Assembly: GCF_001597735.1 (NCBI RefSeq)
Contig: NZ_LUTS01000005.1
Location: 62,001 to 126,000 of the forward strand
Source: Neptuniibacter pectenicola
Lineage (GTDB): Bacteria; Pseudomonadota; Gammaproteobacteria; Pseudomonadales; Balneatricaceae
Direction: 5' to 3'
Length of the DNA stretch: 64,000 bases
A model generated the notes under the pieces. The model was not told where the DNA came from and ran no database searches. It was given only the letters and a program-made list of their open reading frames with translations. The position numbers and the translations under genes were made by a program. Below, piece after piece: positions 17,027 through 24,896 of the stretch (its first letter is position 1; each line of letters begins with the position of its first letter).

Positions 17027-18013
17027 CTATCGCTCAGCTGAGTCTTTCGCCATCATCTGTTTGAAATTCGGCATTGTTGTCTGTGATACCAATCCGTTAT
17101 CCATCGCCCACTGGGCTTGGTCTTCTATTGAGCGAATAAACGATTCATTTAGCGAGAGTTTAAAACTGTAATCCTGCCAGACCCAGTCGATAAAGCGACG
17201 ACTGAGCTTGAGGTGACGGCGTAGAATGAGCTGGGATTCATTCGGGTGGGCAGCGATATAATGCACCGCTTTATTCAGCGCGATCGTTATTTTTTCTTTA
17301 ACCTCTTTGTCTTGTCCGTTTGGGGTTGATGTGAGCAGGGCATTATTGTTTAAGCCGATCAGGCTAAACGAAAAGCTATAGAGCCCTTTCGTGTTCATAA
17401 TGACAATATCATCATTTAATTTGTGGCTGATGTAAGCAAACGGTTCCCATGCCGAAATTGCATCAACCTCGCCCGATGAGAGTGCTGTTGGAAGTTCGTT
17501 AGCAAAGTAGGACCTTATATTGACCTCAGCGATATTTTCCCCCGCGTGGTTAAGCCATAGGTGGAGGAAATACTCACTGGCACTGCCTTTAACAACGCCG
17601 ACCGTTTTATGCTTTAAATCCTGCGGGCTATTAATGTTGTTTTTCTTGAGTGAAACTATTTTTATATCATTATCTGTCGTTGCGAAACTGGTTATGACCT
17701 CAAAATTAGTCGGTGTAAAGCTGTTAAACATGATGACGCTGTTAGACACCGTCGCAACATCGGCTTTCCCTGTTTGAAGTGCGATATAGCATTGATCACC
17801 CCCTTCGATCTCTAAGATAGACACATCGAGACCTGCGTTGAGGAAAAATCCTTTAACTTTGGCGATATAGATGGGCGCTGAAAGCGGTGTTGTTGAGACC
17901 GCAATTTTTACTTGAGATAGAGGGCTTGCGTGTGAGCCGCCATGAGTAATAGGGCTCCATAGCGCGTAGAGAGCAAGGCAAAACGTGCAGCCAGTCTTTA
18001 AGATTCCATTCAT
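17027..18013 (-). CDS. Orphan ABC transporter substrate-binding protein (NMT1/THI5/SsuA type)
   Basis: 328 residues with a signal peptide ending near GSHA (about residue 29). The mature part has the SsuA/NMT1 pattern: KIAVSTTPLSAPIYIAKVKGFF, LDVSILEIEGGDQC, LQTGKADVATVSNS, DLKHKTVGVVKGSASEYF and SGEVDAISAWEPF. Such proteins bind small organic ligands (sulfonates, pyrimidine precursors, nitrate) for ABC import, but no permease or ATPase gene is adjacent, so it may feed a distant transporter or act as a sensor. The promoter region has a perfect CRP-type site about 70 bases upstream. The ligand cannot be assigned. Confidence 0.82.
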   Translation of the reverse strand: MNGILKTGCTFCLALYALWSPITHGGSHASPLSQVKIAVSTTPLSAPIYIAKVKGFFLNAGLDVSILEIEGGDQCYIALQTGKADVATVSNSVIMFNSFTPTNFEVITSFATTDNDIKIVSLKKNNINSPQDLKHKTVGVVKGSASEYFLHLWLNHAGENIAEVNIRSYFANELPTALSSGEVDAISAWEPFAYISHKLNDDIVIMNTKGLYSFSFSLIGLNNNALLTSTPNGQDKEVKEKITIALNKAVHYIAAHPNESQLILRRHLKLSRRFIDWVWQDYSFKLSLNESFIRSIEDQAQWAMDNGLVSQTTMPNFKQMMAKDSAER

Positions 18014-18082
18014 TTGATCTCTTTATCTTTCGATTGCTGTGAAGACAAAATTAAAAAAACGGTTAGCAGCGATAACGGTGGG

Positions 18083-18098
18083 TGTGATCAGGATCACA
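18083..18098. promoter_or_regulatory. CRP-type binding site
   Basis: TGTGATCAGGATCACA: perfect TGTGA-N6-TCACA half-sites, matching the E. coli CRP consensus. It is centred about 77 bases upstream of the start of the substrate-binding protein gene (minus strand), suggesting carbon-source control of that gene. Confidence 0.7.
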
Positions 18099-18170
18099 AC
18101 TCTATTGAGTATAGGAAAGGTTTTTACGTTTTGTTTAAAATTTATAAGAAATAGGGAAGGGAACGTGAAG

Positions 18171-18199
18171 CAGGATAGAGTTGAGGGAGCGCTATCCTG
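18171..18199. repeat. 8-bp inverted repeat
   Basis: CAGGATAG (18171-18178) and CTATCCTG (18192-18199) with a 13-nt loop, in the gap between the substrate-binding gene and the 40-residue peptide gene. There is no T-run, so it is not a clear terminator. The + strand reading frame over this stretch lacks signs of coding. Confidence 0.4.
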
Positions 18200-18247
18200 T
18201 CAAATCCCGCTCCCCAAAAGGGTGAATCGGATGAAGGGAGGGTGTGA

Positions 18248-18370
18248 TTAATTAGCCAATAATACGATCTGAACGATAGCTGGTAGGATCGCAATCGCTA
18301 AACCCCCTAGAACCATCAAAACTGATTGGGTAATTCCAACAACTTCAACATTTTCTTCTACATGGCTCAT
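18248..18370 (-). CDS. Small single-span membrane peptide (40 aa)
   Basis: A 41-codon frame on the minus strand with ATG at 18370 and TAA at 18250-18248. CAGGAG lies 8 bases upstream of the ATG, one of the best ribosome sites in the region. The product starts MSHVEENVEVVG (short acidic cytoplasmic head) and continues into one hydrophobic helix (SVLMVLGGLAIAILPAIVQI, about residues 16-35) ending LLAN. I do not recognise the family. Its strand, strong ribosome site and coherent hydropathy argue that it is real. It could be a small subunit of a membrane complex or a stress peptide; no neighbour identifies the partner. Confidence 0.6.
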   Translation of the reverse strand: MSHVEENVEVVGITQSVLMVLGGLAIAILPAIVQIVLLAN

Positions 18371-18436
18371 GGCTAAGCTCCTGAGTGTTTCTGTATTAAT
18401 AATGGTTAAGAGCATTGCAGGCATGATGCCAACCTT

Positions 18437-18451
18437 GTTAAGAAAGTTAAC
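18437..18451. repeat. Palindrome upstream of the small peptide gene
   Basis: GTTAA-GAAAG-TTAAC, 5-bp arms, 67 bases upstream of the peptide ATG and flanked by two AACCTT copies. It is a possible operator in the promoter of the 40-residue peptide. Short arms make this weak. Confidence 0.3.
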
Positions 18452-18595
18452 CTTTTGTTTATATTATGTTTTTTTCTTTGTTTGGTTGCAGGTAATAGAT
18501 AATATGCAAATTATGACATGTCTAATATGACATGCGGCAGTCTGTCGAGGTCGGCATGGCTTAAAAGCGGCGTAGGGGGCCGCTAGGTGATGAGT

Positions 18596-19213
18596 CTACT
18601 CACAGGCGTGGTCATTGCTTTGGCTTACTTGGCGGAAGATCTGTATGGCTGACCAACTAAATAACCCCGCCATAATGGACGCGACAATAAGATCAGGCCA
18701 TGCGGTATTGCTTTGCCACACCCCGAGTGCCGCAATCATAACGGCAATATTACCAATGGCGTCATTCCGGCTACAGAGCCAAACCGAGCGAACGTTGGCG
18801 TCCCCATTTCTAAAGCGTAATAGAATCAATACACTGATGACGTTAGCGGTAAACGCTAGTGCGCCAATTGACCCCATCGTGACGGCTTCAGGGGTTTGCA
18901 TAAAGATAACCCTATAGAGGGTCATACCAAACACAGCTACCCCCATAATCATCAGGCTAGCGGCTTTAAATAGAGCGGCTCTATTGCGTATCCGTAGCGG
19001 TCTGCCGATAACAAGTAGGGATAAGGTATAGGTTGCGGTATCGCCTAAAAAATCCAGTGCGTCGGCCTGTAACGCTTGCGAGCTGGCCTGAAAGCTCGCG
19101 CCCATCTCAATAAGAAACATCAACCCATTGATGGCGATAACCCACCACAAGGCGCGTTTATACTCGGGTGATGCACCGTCGAAGTGGTGGTCGTTGTTAC
19201 AGCATGAGCCCAT
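18596..19213 (-). CDS. Short cation diffusion facilitator (CDF) family transporter
   Basis: 205 residues with about six membrane segments. The second segment carries the CDF metal-site pattern ALQADALDFLGDTATY (HxxxD-type site, here D-x3-D), and a second such site is suggested by SRNDAIGNIAVM. The protein begins MGSCCNNDHHFDG, a Cys/His-rich head that could bind metal. It lacks the ~90-residue cytoplasmic domain of CzcD/YiiP-type CDFs, as do other short cation transporters. It probably exports a divalent or other soft metal from the cytoplasm. Identification of the metal is not possible from the sequence. Confidence 0.82.
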   Translation of the reverse strand: MGSCCNNDHHFDGASPEYKRALWWVIAINGLMFLIEMGASFQASSQALQADALDFLGDTATYTLSLLVIGRPLRIRNRAALFKAASLMIMGVAVFGMTLYRVIFMQTPEAVTMGSIGALAFTANVISVLILLRFRNGDANVRSVWLCSRNDAIGNIAVMIAALGVWQSNTAWPDLIVASIMAGLFSWSAIQIFRQVSQSNDHACE

Positions 19214-19359
19214 ATGTACTCCGCAGCGTATAAAGTTTGTAGTGAACTTTGTTGGAAGGAGAAGATCTCATTATAAACAGATATTACTACCCAAGTAGCA
19301 TGGTGGATGTTTTTTATCCCCCTACACTCAATAGATCGTTCATTAAAGTAGGAAAGATT

Positions 19360-19923
19360 ATGGCCTGGATAGTTAATCTACAACGCGTGGCGATGACTTT
19401 GCTGCTGTTGAGTCTCTCGTTGACGAGTTTTGCTGATGCGCTTGTGGGTAAAAAGCAGATCTCACTTGTGGATAAAAAGGGTGTGGAGGTTGTTGTTGGG
19501 GATATAACGTTTTATCCACAGGCTGAAGGGAGCCGGTATGAGCTTCATATAAACCACGATAAATTTAAGGATTACTTCCTTTCGATGAAAGAGATGAAGT
19601 GCCTAGAAGGGCCTGAGCTATGGTGCCACCTAGCCTATCCTTACCCCCAACCCCATGAAGTGTCGAATGACGACCTTAGCTGGCTCTCCCATGACCTGTT
19701 GTTTATGTTCAAAAAGAAAGAGGACTTTGGCGCTAACTTTTGGAACGGCATTTACTACCATATGCAGGTGGACGGTGATTTGATCCGCGGAGAGGCGCAA
19801 GCTGTCGATCTTAATTTACTGGCATCCCCGCCTGATGACCTGACAGTCCCACCTTTGGGTGAGCCTGAACGTGATGAGATTGATCACAATAAACGGTGGT
19901 TACCTCAGCTTATTATTCGCTGA
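19360..19923 (+). CDS. Hypothetical secreted protein
   Basis: 187 residues from the ATG at 19360, which has AGGA 6 bases upstream and gives a signal peptide (VAMTLLLLSLSLTSFA). The frame stays open upstream to a TTG at 19249, but those residues look non-coding. The mature protein is acidic and aromatic with no domain I recognise; distinctive segments are SRYELHINHDKFKDYFLSMK, CLEGPELWCHLAYPYP (two cysteines) and FWNGIYYHMQVDGD. It is probably periplasmic. Stop at 19923 is 71 bases before the lipoprotein gene on the same strand. Confidence 0.7.
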   Translation: MAWIVNLQRVAMTLLLLSLSLTSFADALVGKKQISLVDKKGVEVVVGDITFYPQAEGSRYELHINHDKFKDYFLSMKEMKCLEGPELWCHLAYPYPQPHEVSNDDLSWLSHDLLFMFKKKEDFGANFWNGIYYHMQVDGDLIRGEAQAVDLNLLASPPDDLTVPPLGEPERDEIDHNKRWLPQLIIR

Positions 19924-19994
19924 TCGGCTTTCTTTATTCCATTTATATTCAGCTTGCTGCCCCTATGCTGTATAGGTGGATAGGAGCCGCTATT

Positions 19995-20612
19995 GTGAAT
20001 ATTAAAGGGTACGACTACAGACGACTTTTTCTATTGGCCCTGCTCGCGGGGCTAACGGGCTGTGCGAGTTTAAGTGAGGACCAGTGCGTCACCGGTGATT
20101 GGTATGGAATTGGTTATAGCGATGGGCTTCAGGGGCGCACGGAAGCCTCATTGGCGAATCATCAAGAAGCCTGTGCCGAATATACAATAACCCTCAATGT
20201 TGATGCCTATTTGCAGGGGCGAGAAGAGGGAATCGCACTGTATTGTCAGCCGGATAATGGCTACCGCTTAGGTCGCAACGGTTCGCAGTACAATTATGTT
20301 TGCCCTCAACACTTAGCGCCTCGTTTTCTTGAAACCTATCAACAAGGCCGCAAGGTCTATCTGCAAGAGAAGCAGGTACAAGCGTTAGAGGATGAGGTTG
20401 AGCTTAAAACGAAAGAGGCAACCGCCTTCGCGGCACGGATCGATCACACTGAAAAACGGCTTGTGAGCGAAGGGAGTTCCAGTGTTGAACGGCAAAAGCT
20501 CCTGTTCAAACTCCGAGAGTTAGAGCGTGAACAACGTTTTACTAAACGAGAACTGGTTGAGTTAGAGCATCGGCTTATTAGAGAGAAAGCACACTTATTT
20601 GATTTAGAGTAA
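19995..20612 (+). CDS. DUF2799 domain lipoprotein
   Basis: 205 residues from the GTG at 19995, with TAGGAG upstream at good spacing; the frame is open further upstream. The lipobox is LTGC near residue 24. Repeated motifs around G-x-x-D-G and Y-x-x-G-R (DWYGIGYSDGLQGR, YLQGREEGI, GYRLGRNGSQYN, YQQGRKVYL) with cysteines are typical of DUF2799. The C-terminal third (about 140-205) is a charged coiled coil (ELKTKEATAFAARIDHTEKR, LRELEREQRFTKRELVELE). Outer-membrane anchored; function unknown. Confidence 0.8.
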   Translation: MNIKGYDYRRLFLLALLAGLTGCASLSEDQCVTGDWYGIGYSDGLQGRTEASLANHQEACAEYTITLNVDAYLQGREEGIALYCQPDNGYRLGRNGSQYNYVCPQHLAPRFLETYQQGRKVYLQEKQVQALEDEVELKTKEATAFAARIDHTEKRLVSEGSSSVERQKLLFKLRELEREQRFTKRELVELEHRLIREKAHLFDLE

Positions 20613-20827
20613 GGCTGAAACGGCCTCGTAATGGGGCGGTGTAGCTTCACCCTTTTGCCCCGTACCTAGCGACCTCTTCCGTTCAGCGCGTTCCCTTCCC
20701 TTATTTTTACTGAGGCCGCTACCCTCAGACACCCTATAAGCGCCCTCCGGCATTGCGGTAATTTTTGAACTGTCGCCGATCCATAGTGTCAGAACAGCGA
20801 TATGTGGATAACCTTGCGGAGTGTTTG

Positions 20828-22210
20828 ATGGATCTTTGGTTGATTTTTCTAGTGTCAGGTTTGGCATTAGGCTCAATTTTACTGTCGCGTAAAACCAGCC
20901 ATGCCGGTGGCTTTTTTCGTGGTGAGTCGGCAGATGGTTCTGCACCGGGGTTACTGACGTTAATCTTTTCCCAAGTCACCACATGGATCTTTGCCCGTTC
21001 TCTACTTAATGCCGCCATTCTCGGTTTTTACTATGGTATTTGGGGCACATTGGCTTATGCGGCGTACTACCTCTCTTTTCTTACCGGTGGGCGGATTATC
21101 GATCACCTACGGTTTGAGCAGGGCTATGACAGCGTACAAGCCTTTTTGAGCGACCGCTTTGGCGTGTGGGGCGGACGTTGTTATAACGTTGTGGTGGGTG
21201 TGCGCTTGGTGAGTGAGGTCTTTGCTAACTTATTGGTGATTGGCATTCTATTTGGTGCTGCGGGTTCCCAGTCTTATACCTTGGCAGTTATTGGCTTGGC
21301 CGCGGTCACACTGTTTTATTCTATGCTCGGTGGCTTGCATGCGTCTTTGCGTACCGATGTGATGCAGATGGTGATTTTTCTTGTGGTGCTGGCGGTCTTG
21401 CTCATCATCGTATTGGGGGGCGGTCATTTCACCGTTGAGCTATTCGCGTTTAAGCCGTTTGATATCAGTCAGCCTGGACCGATTCTTTTGCTTGTCGCGC
21501 TATTGCAGGTGTGGAGCTACCCCATGCATGACCCTGTCATGATGGATCGAGGATTTTTAGCCGATAGGGCGACCACAAAACGTAGTTTTCTGCATGCGGG
21601 CTGGATCAGCAGTCTCAGTGTGATAGCGTTTGGCTCTTTAGGTGTTATCGCGGGTGCGAATGCGTTGACGGGTGAAGATATGCATCAAGCCTTAAGTCGG
21701 CTATTGGGCGAGTTCCCCATGTTCCTGTTTAGTGCCTCGTTAGTGATTTCGGCCATGTCTACCTTGGACAGTACGTTGACCAGTTCAGCCAAAATGATGG
21801 TGTTGGATATGCGGTTAATGTCCGCTAGCCTCCGTAATGGGCGTATGGTCATGGCGCTCTTTATGTTGCTTGGTTTGCTGTTAGTGTTTATTGGAAATAA
21901 GGATCTTTTTAGCGCCGTGGCGGTGAGTGGTACGGCGTCCATGTATCTGGTGCCGGTTATCTTTTTTAGTTTATGGGGTAACCGCCGTGATATTCCGGTT
22001 TGGAGTTATCTCGGTAGTTTCATTTTAGCGGTGAGCGGCTCGCTGCTCTATTTTACCGAATCATCGATGTATACCGCACTGTTAGGCGAGGTGCATAAAT
22101 ACACCAAACTGTTGTGGATTTGTATTGTGGTGATGGTTGGGGGATGTGCCCTGTTTATGATCGGCGGCGCAAGCCAGAAGCAGCTGCAACCTGTTATTAA
22201 TAACTCATAG
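20828..22210 (+). CDS. Sodium:solute symporter family (SSS) protein
   Basis: 460 residues from the ATG at 20828 (GCGGAG upstream); a longer frame from 20765 adds an unconvincing leader. About 12-13 membrane segments of the LeuT-like SSS fold are seen: FRGESADGSAPGLLTLIFSQ in the first repeat, GGLHASLRTDVMQMVIFLVV (Na2-site region) and SAMSTLDSTLTSSAKMMV in the eighth helix, the usual Na+-binding Ser/Thr cluster. It imports an organic solute with Na+. The substrate is not deducible. The metallophosphoesterase gene starts 17 bases downstream, implying an operon. Confidence 0.85.
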   Translation: MDLWLIFLVSGLALGSILLSRKTSHAGGFFRGESADGSAPGLLTLIFSQVTTWIFARSLLNAAILGFYYGIWGTLAYAAYYLSFLTGGRIIDHLRFEQGYDSVQAFLSDRFGVWGGRCYNVVVGVRLVSEVFANLLVIGILFGAAGSQSYTLAVIGLAAVTLFYSMLGGLHASLRTDVMQMVIFLVVLAVLLIIVLGGGHFTVELFAFKPFDISQPGPILLLVALLQVWSYPMHDPVMMDRGFLADRATTKRSFLHAGWISSLSVIAFGSLGVIAGANALTGEDMHQALSRLLGEFPMFLFSASLVISAMSTLDSTLTSSAKMMVLDMRLMSASLRNGRMVMALFMLLGLLLVFIGNKDLFSAVAVSGTASMYLVPVIFFSLWGNRRDIPVWSYLGSFILAVSGSLLYFTESSMYTALLGEVHKYTKLLWICIVVMVGGCALFMIGGASQKQLQPVINNS

Positions 22211-22227
22211 TGAAGAGTAGGACAATT

Positions 22228-23061
22228 ATGGATCTTGGTACGCTGCATAGCCCCGTACTTATTTTTGGTGGCCCCTATAGCAACCTAGCGGCAACGCAGG
22301 CGATGCAGGCTGAAGCTGCTCGTCTTGGCATTCCCGCTCAGCAGGTGATCTGCACGGGCGATTTAGTGGCGTACTGTGCAGAGCCTGAAGCCACGGTCCA
22401 ATTGATACGTGACTGGGGTATTTCTGTGGTGATGGGGAATTGTGAAGAATCCCTCGCTCAAAATGCGCCTGATTGTGGCTGTGGTTTTGATCAGGGGAGT
22501 GCGTGCTCTCTTCTATCTGTGGAATGGTATAACTTTAGCAACAAACGCCTGCCCGCTGATGATAAGCAGTGGATGTCGACCCTTCCCCGTAGATTGACAT
22601 TCAGTTTAAACGGCCAGCGGTTTACGGTGGTTCATGGTAGCTATGAGCGGATTAATGAGTTTGTTTTTGCCAGTGAGGATAAGGCGCTTAAAGTGCATCA
22701 GCGTCAGCTCGCAGAGAGTGATGTGCTGATTGGGGGACATTGCGGTTTACCTTTTGGCACGGCGTTAGGGCCGGGTTATTGGTTAAATAGTGGTGTGATC
22801 GGGATGCCCGCCAATGATGGTACAAGAGATGGCTGGTATATGCTTCTGCAACCGGTTGATGGCCAGATTAACGTGAGTTGGCATCGGTTAGCGTACGATG
22901 CAAACCATGCTGCGGAGCGTATGAGGCAGGCGATGTTATCGGATGCCTATGCTAACGCGTTGATGACAGGTCTGTGGCCTAGTGTGGATATATTACCCGC
23001 TGCCGAACAGGCACAAACAGGGACGAGACTGGAGATAGCGCCGCTATTGATGACGCCTTAG
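22228..23061 (+). CDS. Metallophosphoesterase-fold protein with altered metal-site motifs
   Basis: 277 residues from the ATG at 22228 (AGTAGGA upstream), rather than the GTG at 22210. The fold order is that of calcineurin-like phosphoesterases: a first motif FGGPYSNLAA where DxHGN is normal, GDLVAYC, GNCEE, VVHGSYE and GGHCGLPFG in place of GHTH. The first Asp/His pair and the last His are thus replaced, while GD, GN and the mid-protein His remain. FGGPYSN-type members are, from memory, a recognised subgroup, but catalysis here is uncertain. The 3' end overlaps the convergent cyclase gene by 4 bases. Confidence 0.8.
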   Translation: MDLGTLHSPVLIFGGPYSNLAATQAMQAEAARLGIPAQQVICTGDLVAYCAEPEATVQLIRDWGISVVMGNCEESLAQNAPDCGCGFDQGSACSLLSVEWYNFSNKRLPADDKQWMSTLPRRLTFSLNGQRFTVVHGSYERINEFVFASEDKALKVHQRQLAESDVLIGGHCGLPFGTALGPGYWLNSGVIGMPANDGTRDGWYMLLQPVDGQINVSWHRLAYDANHAAERMRQAMLSDAYANALMTGLWPSVDILPAAEQAQTGTRLEIAPLLMTP

Positions 23062-24893
23062 GTTATTATTTTATTTCGACCACTACGTTTGGCGGCATAC
23101 AAGCAGGTATCGGCGGCGTCTAAGGCGGACTCTAATGAGGGGAGTTGTGGGTTAACTTCTATCGCGCCGATACTAATCGTAAAAAATATTTCGCGTTTAT
23201 CCGAAATAATGGGGGTGTTTTCGACAAGGCGTCGTAAACGCTCTAAGCCCTTTTTTGCTTCGCAAAGGGGCTGGCTTATGATCATGGAAAACTCTTCACC
23301 GCCGATGCGGGCGACAATATCGTTTTCGCGCATATGGTTAGTCAGCAGCTTGGCGAGCTGAATCAGTACATCATCCCCAATACTATGACTATATCTATCA
23401 TTGATGCGTTTAAAATAATCGATATCGATCATGGCAATGGTTAAGGGTTCGTTAGTACGTTGGTGACGTTTCCATACCTTTTTCCCCTCTTTTGAGAACC
23501 CTCGGCGGTTTAATAGGTTTGTTAGGGAATCGGTAATCGCTTGTGTATGAAATTTCTGCTTTTCGTACTCCAGTTCGAGTAAGGCTTTTGTGAGTTTATC
23601 TTCAGATGCTTGTAACGCGGTGTTTCGAGCGGCTAAGAGCTGGGTACTTTTTTCCTTTTGCGCCATGAGTTGACGAATGTTGCAGATCATCTCGGAAAAG
23701 ACATTGCTGAGGGAGTTAATCTCCGTGTGCCGAGAGGCGAGTTTAGGGTCCGCTTGAACATTAAAATCCCCCTGGGCGGCTTTTACGGCTAAGTGCTCTA
23801 GATGCTTAATGGGTGTAGTGATTCTTTTTGCAAAGTAATAGGCGATGAGGGAGCCAATTAGAATAAACACAACACAGAGGTGGAGGATTTTATTTCGCAC
23901 CTCTCTGAGGCCACTGTAAAACTCGATAAGATTGATATTTGTACCGATAAACCAATCCCATTCGGCCACGTAAGTCACCGCGGCTGCGCGGGGGGAGGCG
24001 CTGGATTCACCTAAGTCTTGCCACTCATAAAAGATGATCTCACTTCCGCCTGGAGGGGCGCTTTTTGCGGAGCTTATTAAGTGCTCTACGATGGAGTGTC
24101 CATGCTGGTCGACAATATTGAGCATATTCTCGCCGTTCCTGAGGTTGTCTTTAGAAACGATATACTCCCCTTGGCCGTTAAATACCCAAATATAACCGGA
24201 TTTTCCTATACGTTCAGATGCAAGTCGGTCTCTTAGCTCATTTTGTAGTCCCACTTCAAAGTCGTGGCTTTTATAGTCTGTTTCGTTAATCGTGACGCCG
24301 AGCACCATCTGCCAATTATCTAAGTAAGTTAGGGCCGTTTGTCTATAAATAATACCGTTAGGGTTGGTGCTCCAAGGGTGTTTGATGATGGTGGTTTGCC
24401 CCGAAAGGATGTAGGGCATCTCTTTTTTGATGTGGCTGATGAGGTTCGCATACAGCGTTGGGTTGGTCAGACTCGGCAGCAGTTGATTGTTGATAACGGG
24501 ATTGAAATTTTCATCTAAAAGAAAGATATGCCCGCTTCTATTTAAACGAAATTGACTGAGGGTTTGTAGTGCCGAGTGCAGCGTTGTATCGCCATAGGTG
24601 GGTTTCATCTGTGCAGGGTAGGTTTGGAAAATACTTTTACTCAGCTGGGCGACAGACTTAATGCGTTTAAGTACTAACGCTTCTTCACGCCTTAAGACGC
24701 GTTCATTTTGTGCGATAAAATCGTAGGCCTGTGAGCGCACTTCTTGGCTATGCTTATGTAATTGGGATTCGAGGGTTTGTTTGGCAAAACTTTGATACGC
24801 ATAGTAGCCTACCATCCCCATTAAAACGGTGGGAAGTGTCACGAGTAAGATGCAAATAAAGAGTAGTTCCCATTTTAAGCTGAGATGGTTCAT
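23058..24893 (-). CDS. Membrane diguanylate cyclase: dCache-HAMP-GGDEF
   Basis: 611 residues. A first membrane segment (about 9-31) is followed by a periplasmic dCache-type sensor (about 40-330, with FLLDENFNPVINNQ and GYIWVFNGQGEYIVSKD), a second membrane segment near 335-355, HAMP (RITTPIKHLEHLAVKAAQGDF) and a coiled coil. The C-terminal GGDEF domain (about 455-611) has the active motif GGEEF with an RxxD inhibitory site (RENDIVARIGGEEF). It should make c-di-GMP in response to an external signal. It starts 3 bases after the solute-binding protein gene stop, so the two are co-transcribed; the binding protein may present the ligand. Confidence 0.93.
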   Translation of the reverse strand: MNHLSLKWELLFICILLVTLPTVLMGMVGYYAYQSFAKQTLESQLHKHSQEVRSQAYDFIAQNERVLRREEALVLKRIKSVAQLSKSIFQTYPAQMKPTYGDTTLHSALQTLSQFRLNRSGHIFLLDENFNPVINNQLLPSLTNPTLYANLISHIKKEMPYILSGQTTIIKHPWSTNPNGIIYRQTALTYLDNWQMVLGVTINETDYKSHDFEVGLQNELRDRLASERIGKSGYIWVFNGQGEYIVSKDNLRNGENMLNIVDQHGHSIVEHLISSAKSAPPGGSEIIFYEWQDLGESSASPRAAAVTYVAEWDWFIGTNINLIEFYSGLREVRNKILHLCVVFILIGSLIAYYFAKRITTPIKHLEHLAVKAAQGDFNVQADPKLASRHTEINSLSNVFSEMICNIRQLMAQKEKSTQLLAARNTALQASEDKLTKALLELEYEKQKFHTQAITDSLTNLLNRRGFSKEGKKVWKRHQRTNEPLTIAMIDIDYFKRINDRYSHSIGDDVLIQLAKLLTNHMRENDIVARIGGEEFSMIISQPLCEAKKGLERLRRLVENTPIISDKREIFFTISIGAIEVNPQLPSLESALDAADTCLYAAKRSGRNKIIT

Positions 24894-24896
24894 TTT

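Noticed and set aside
18039-18251. 70-codon + strand frame upstream of the small peptide gene
   Set aside because: It covers the CRP-type site and an inverted repeat, and reads as random basic peptide.
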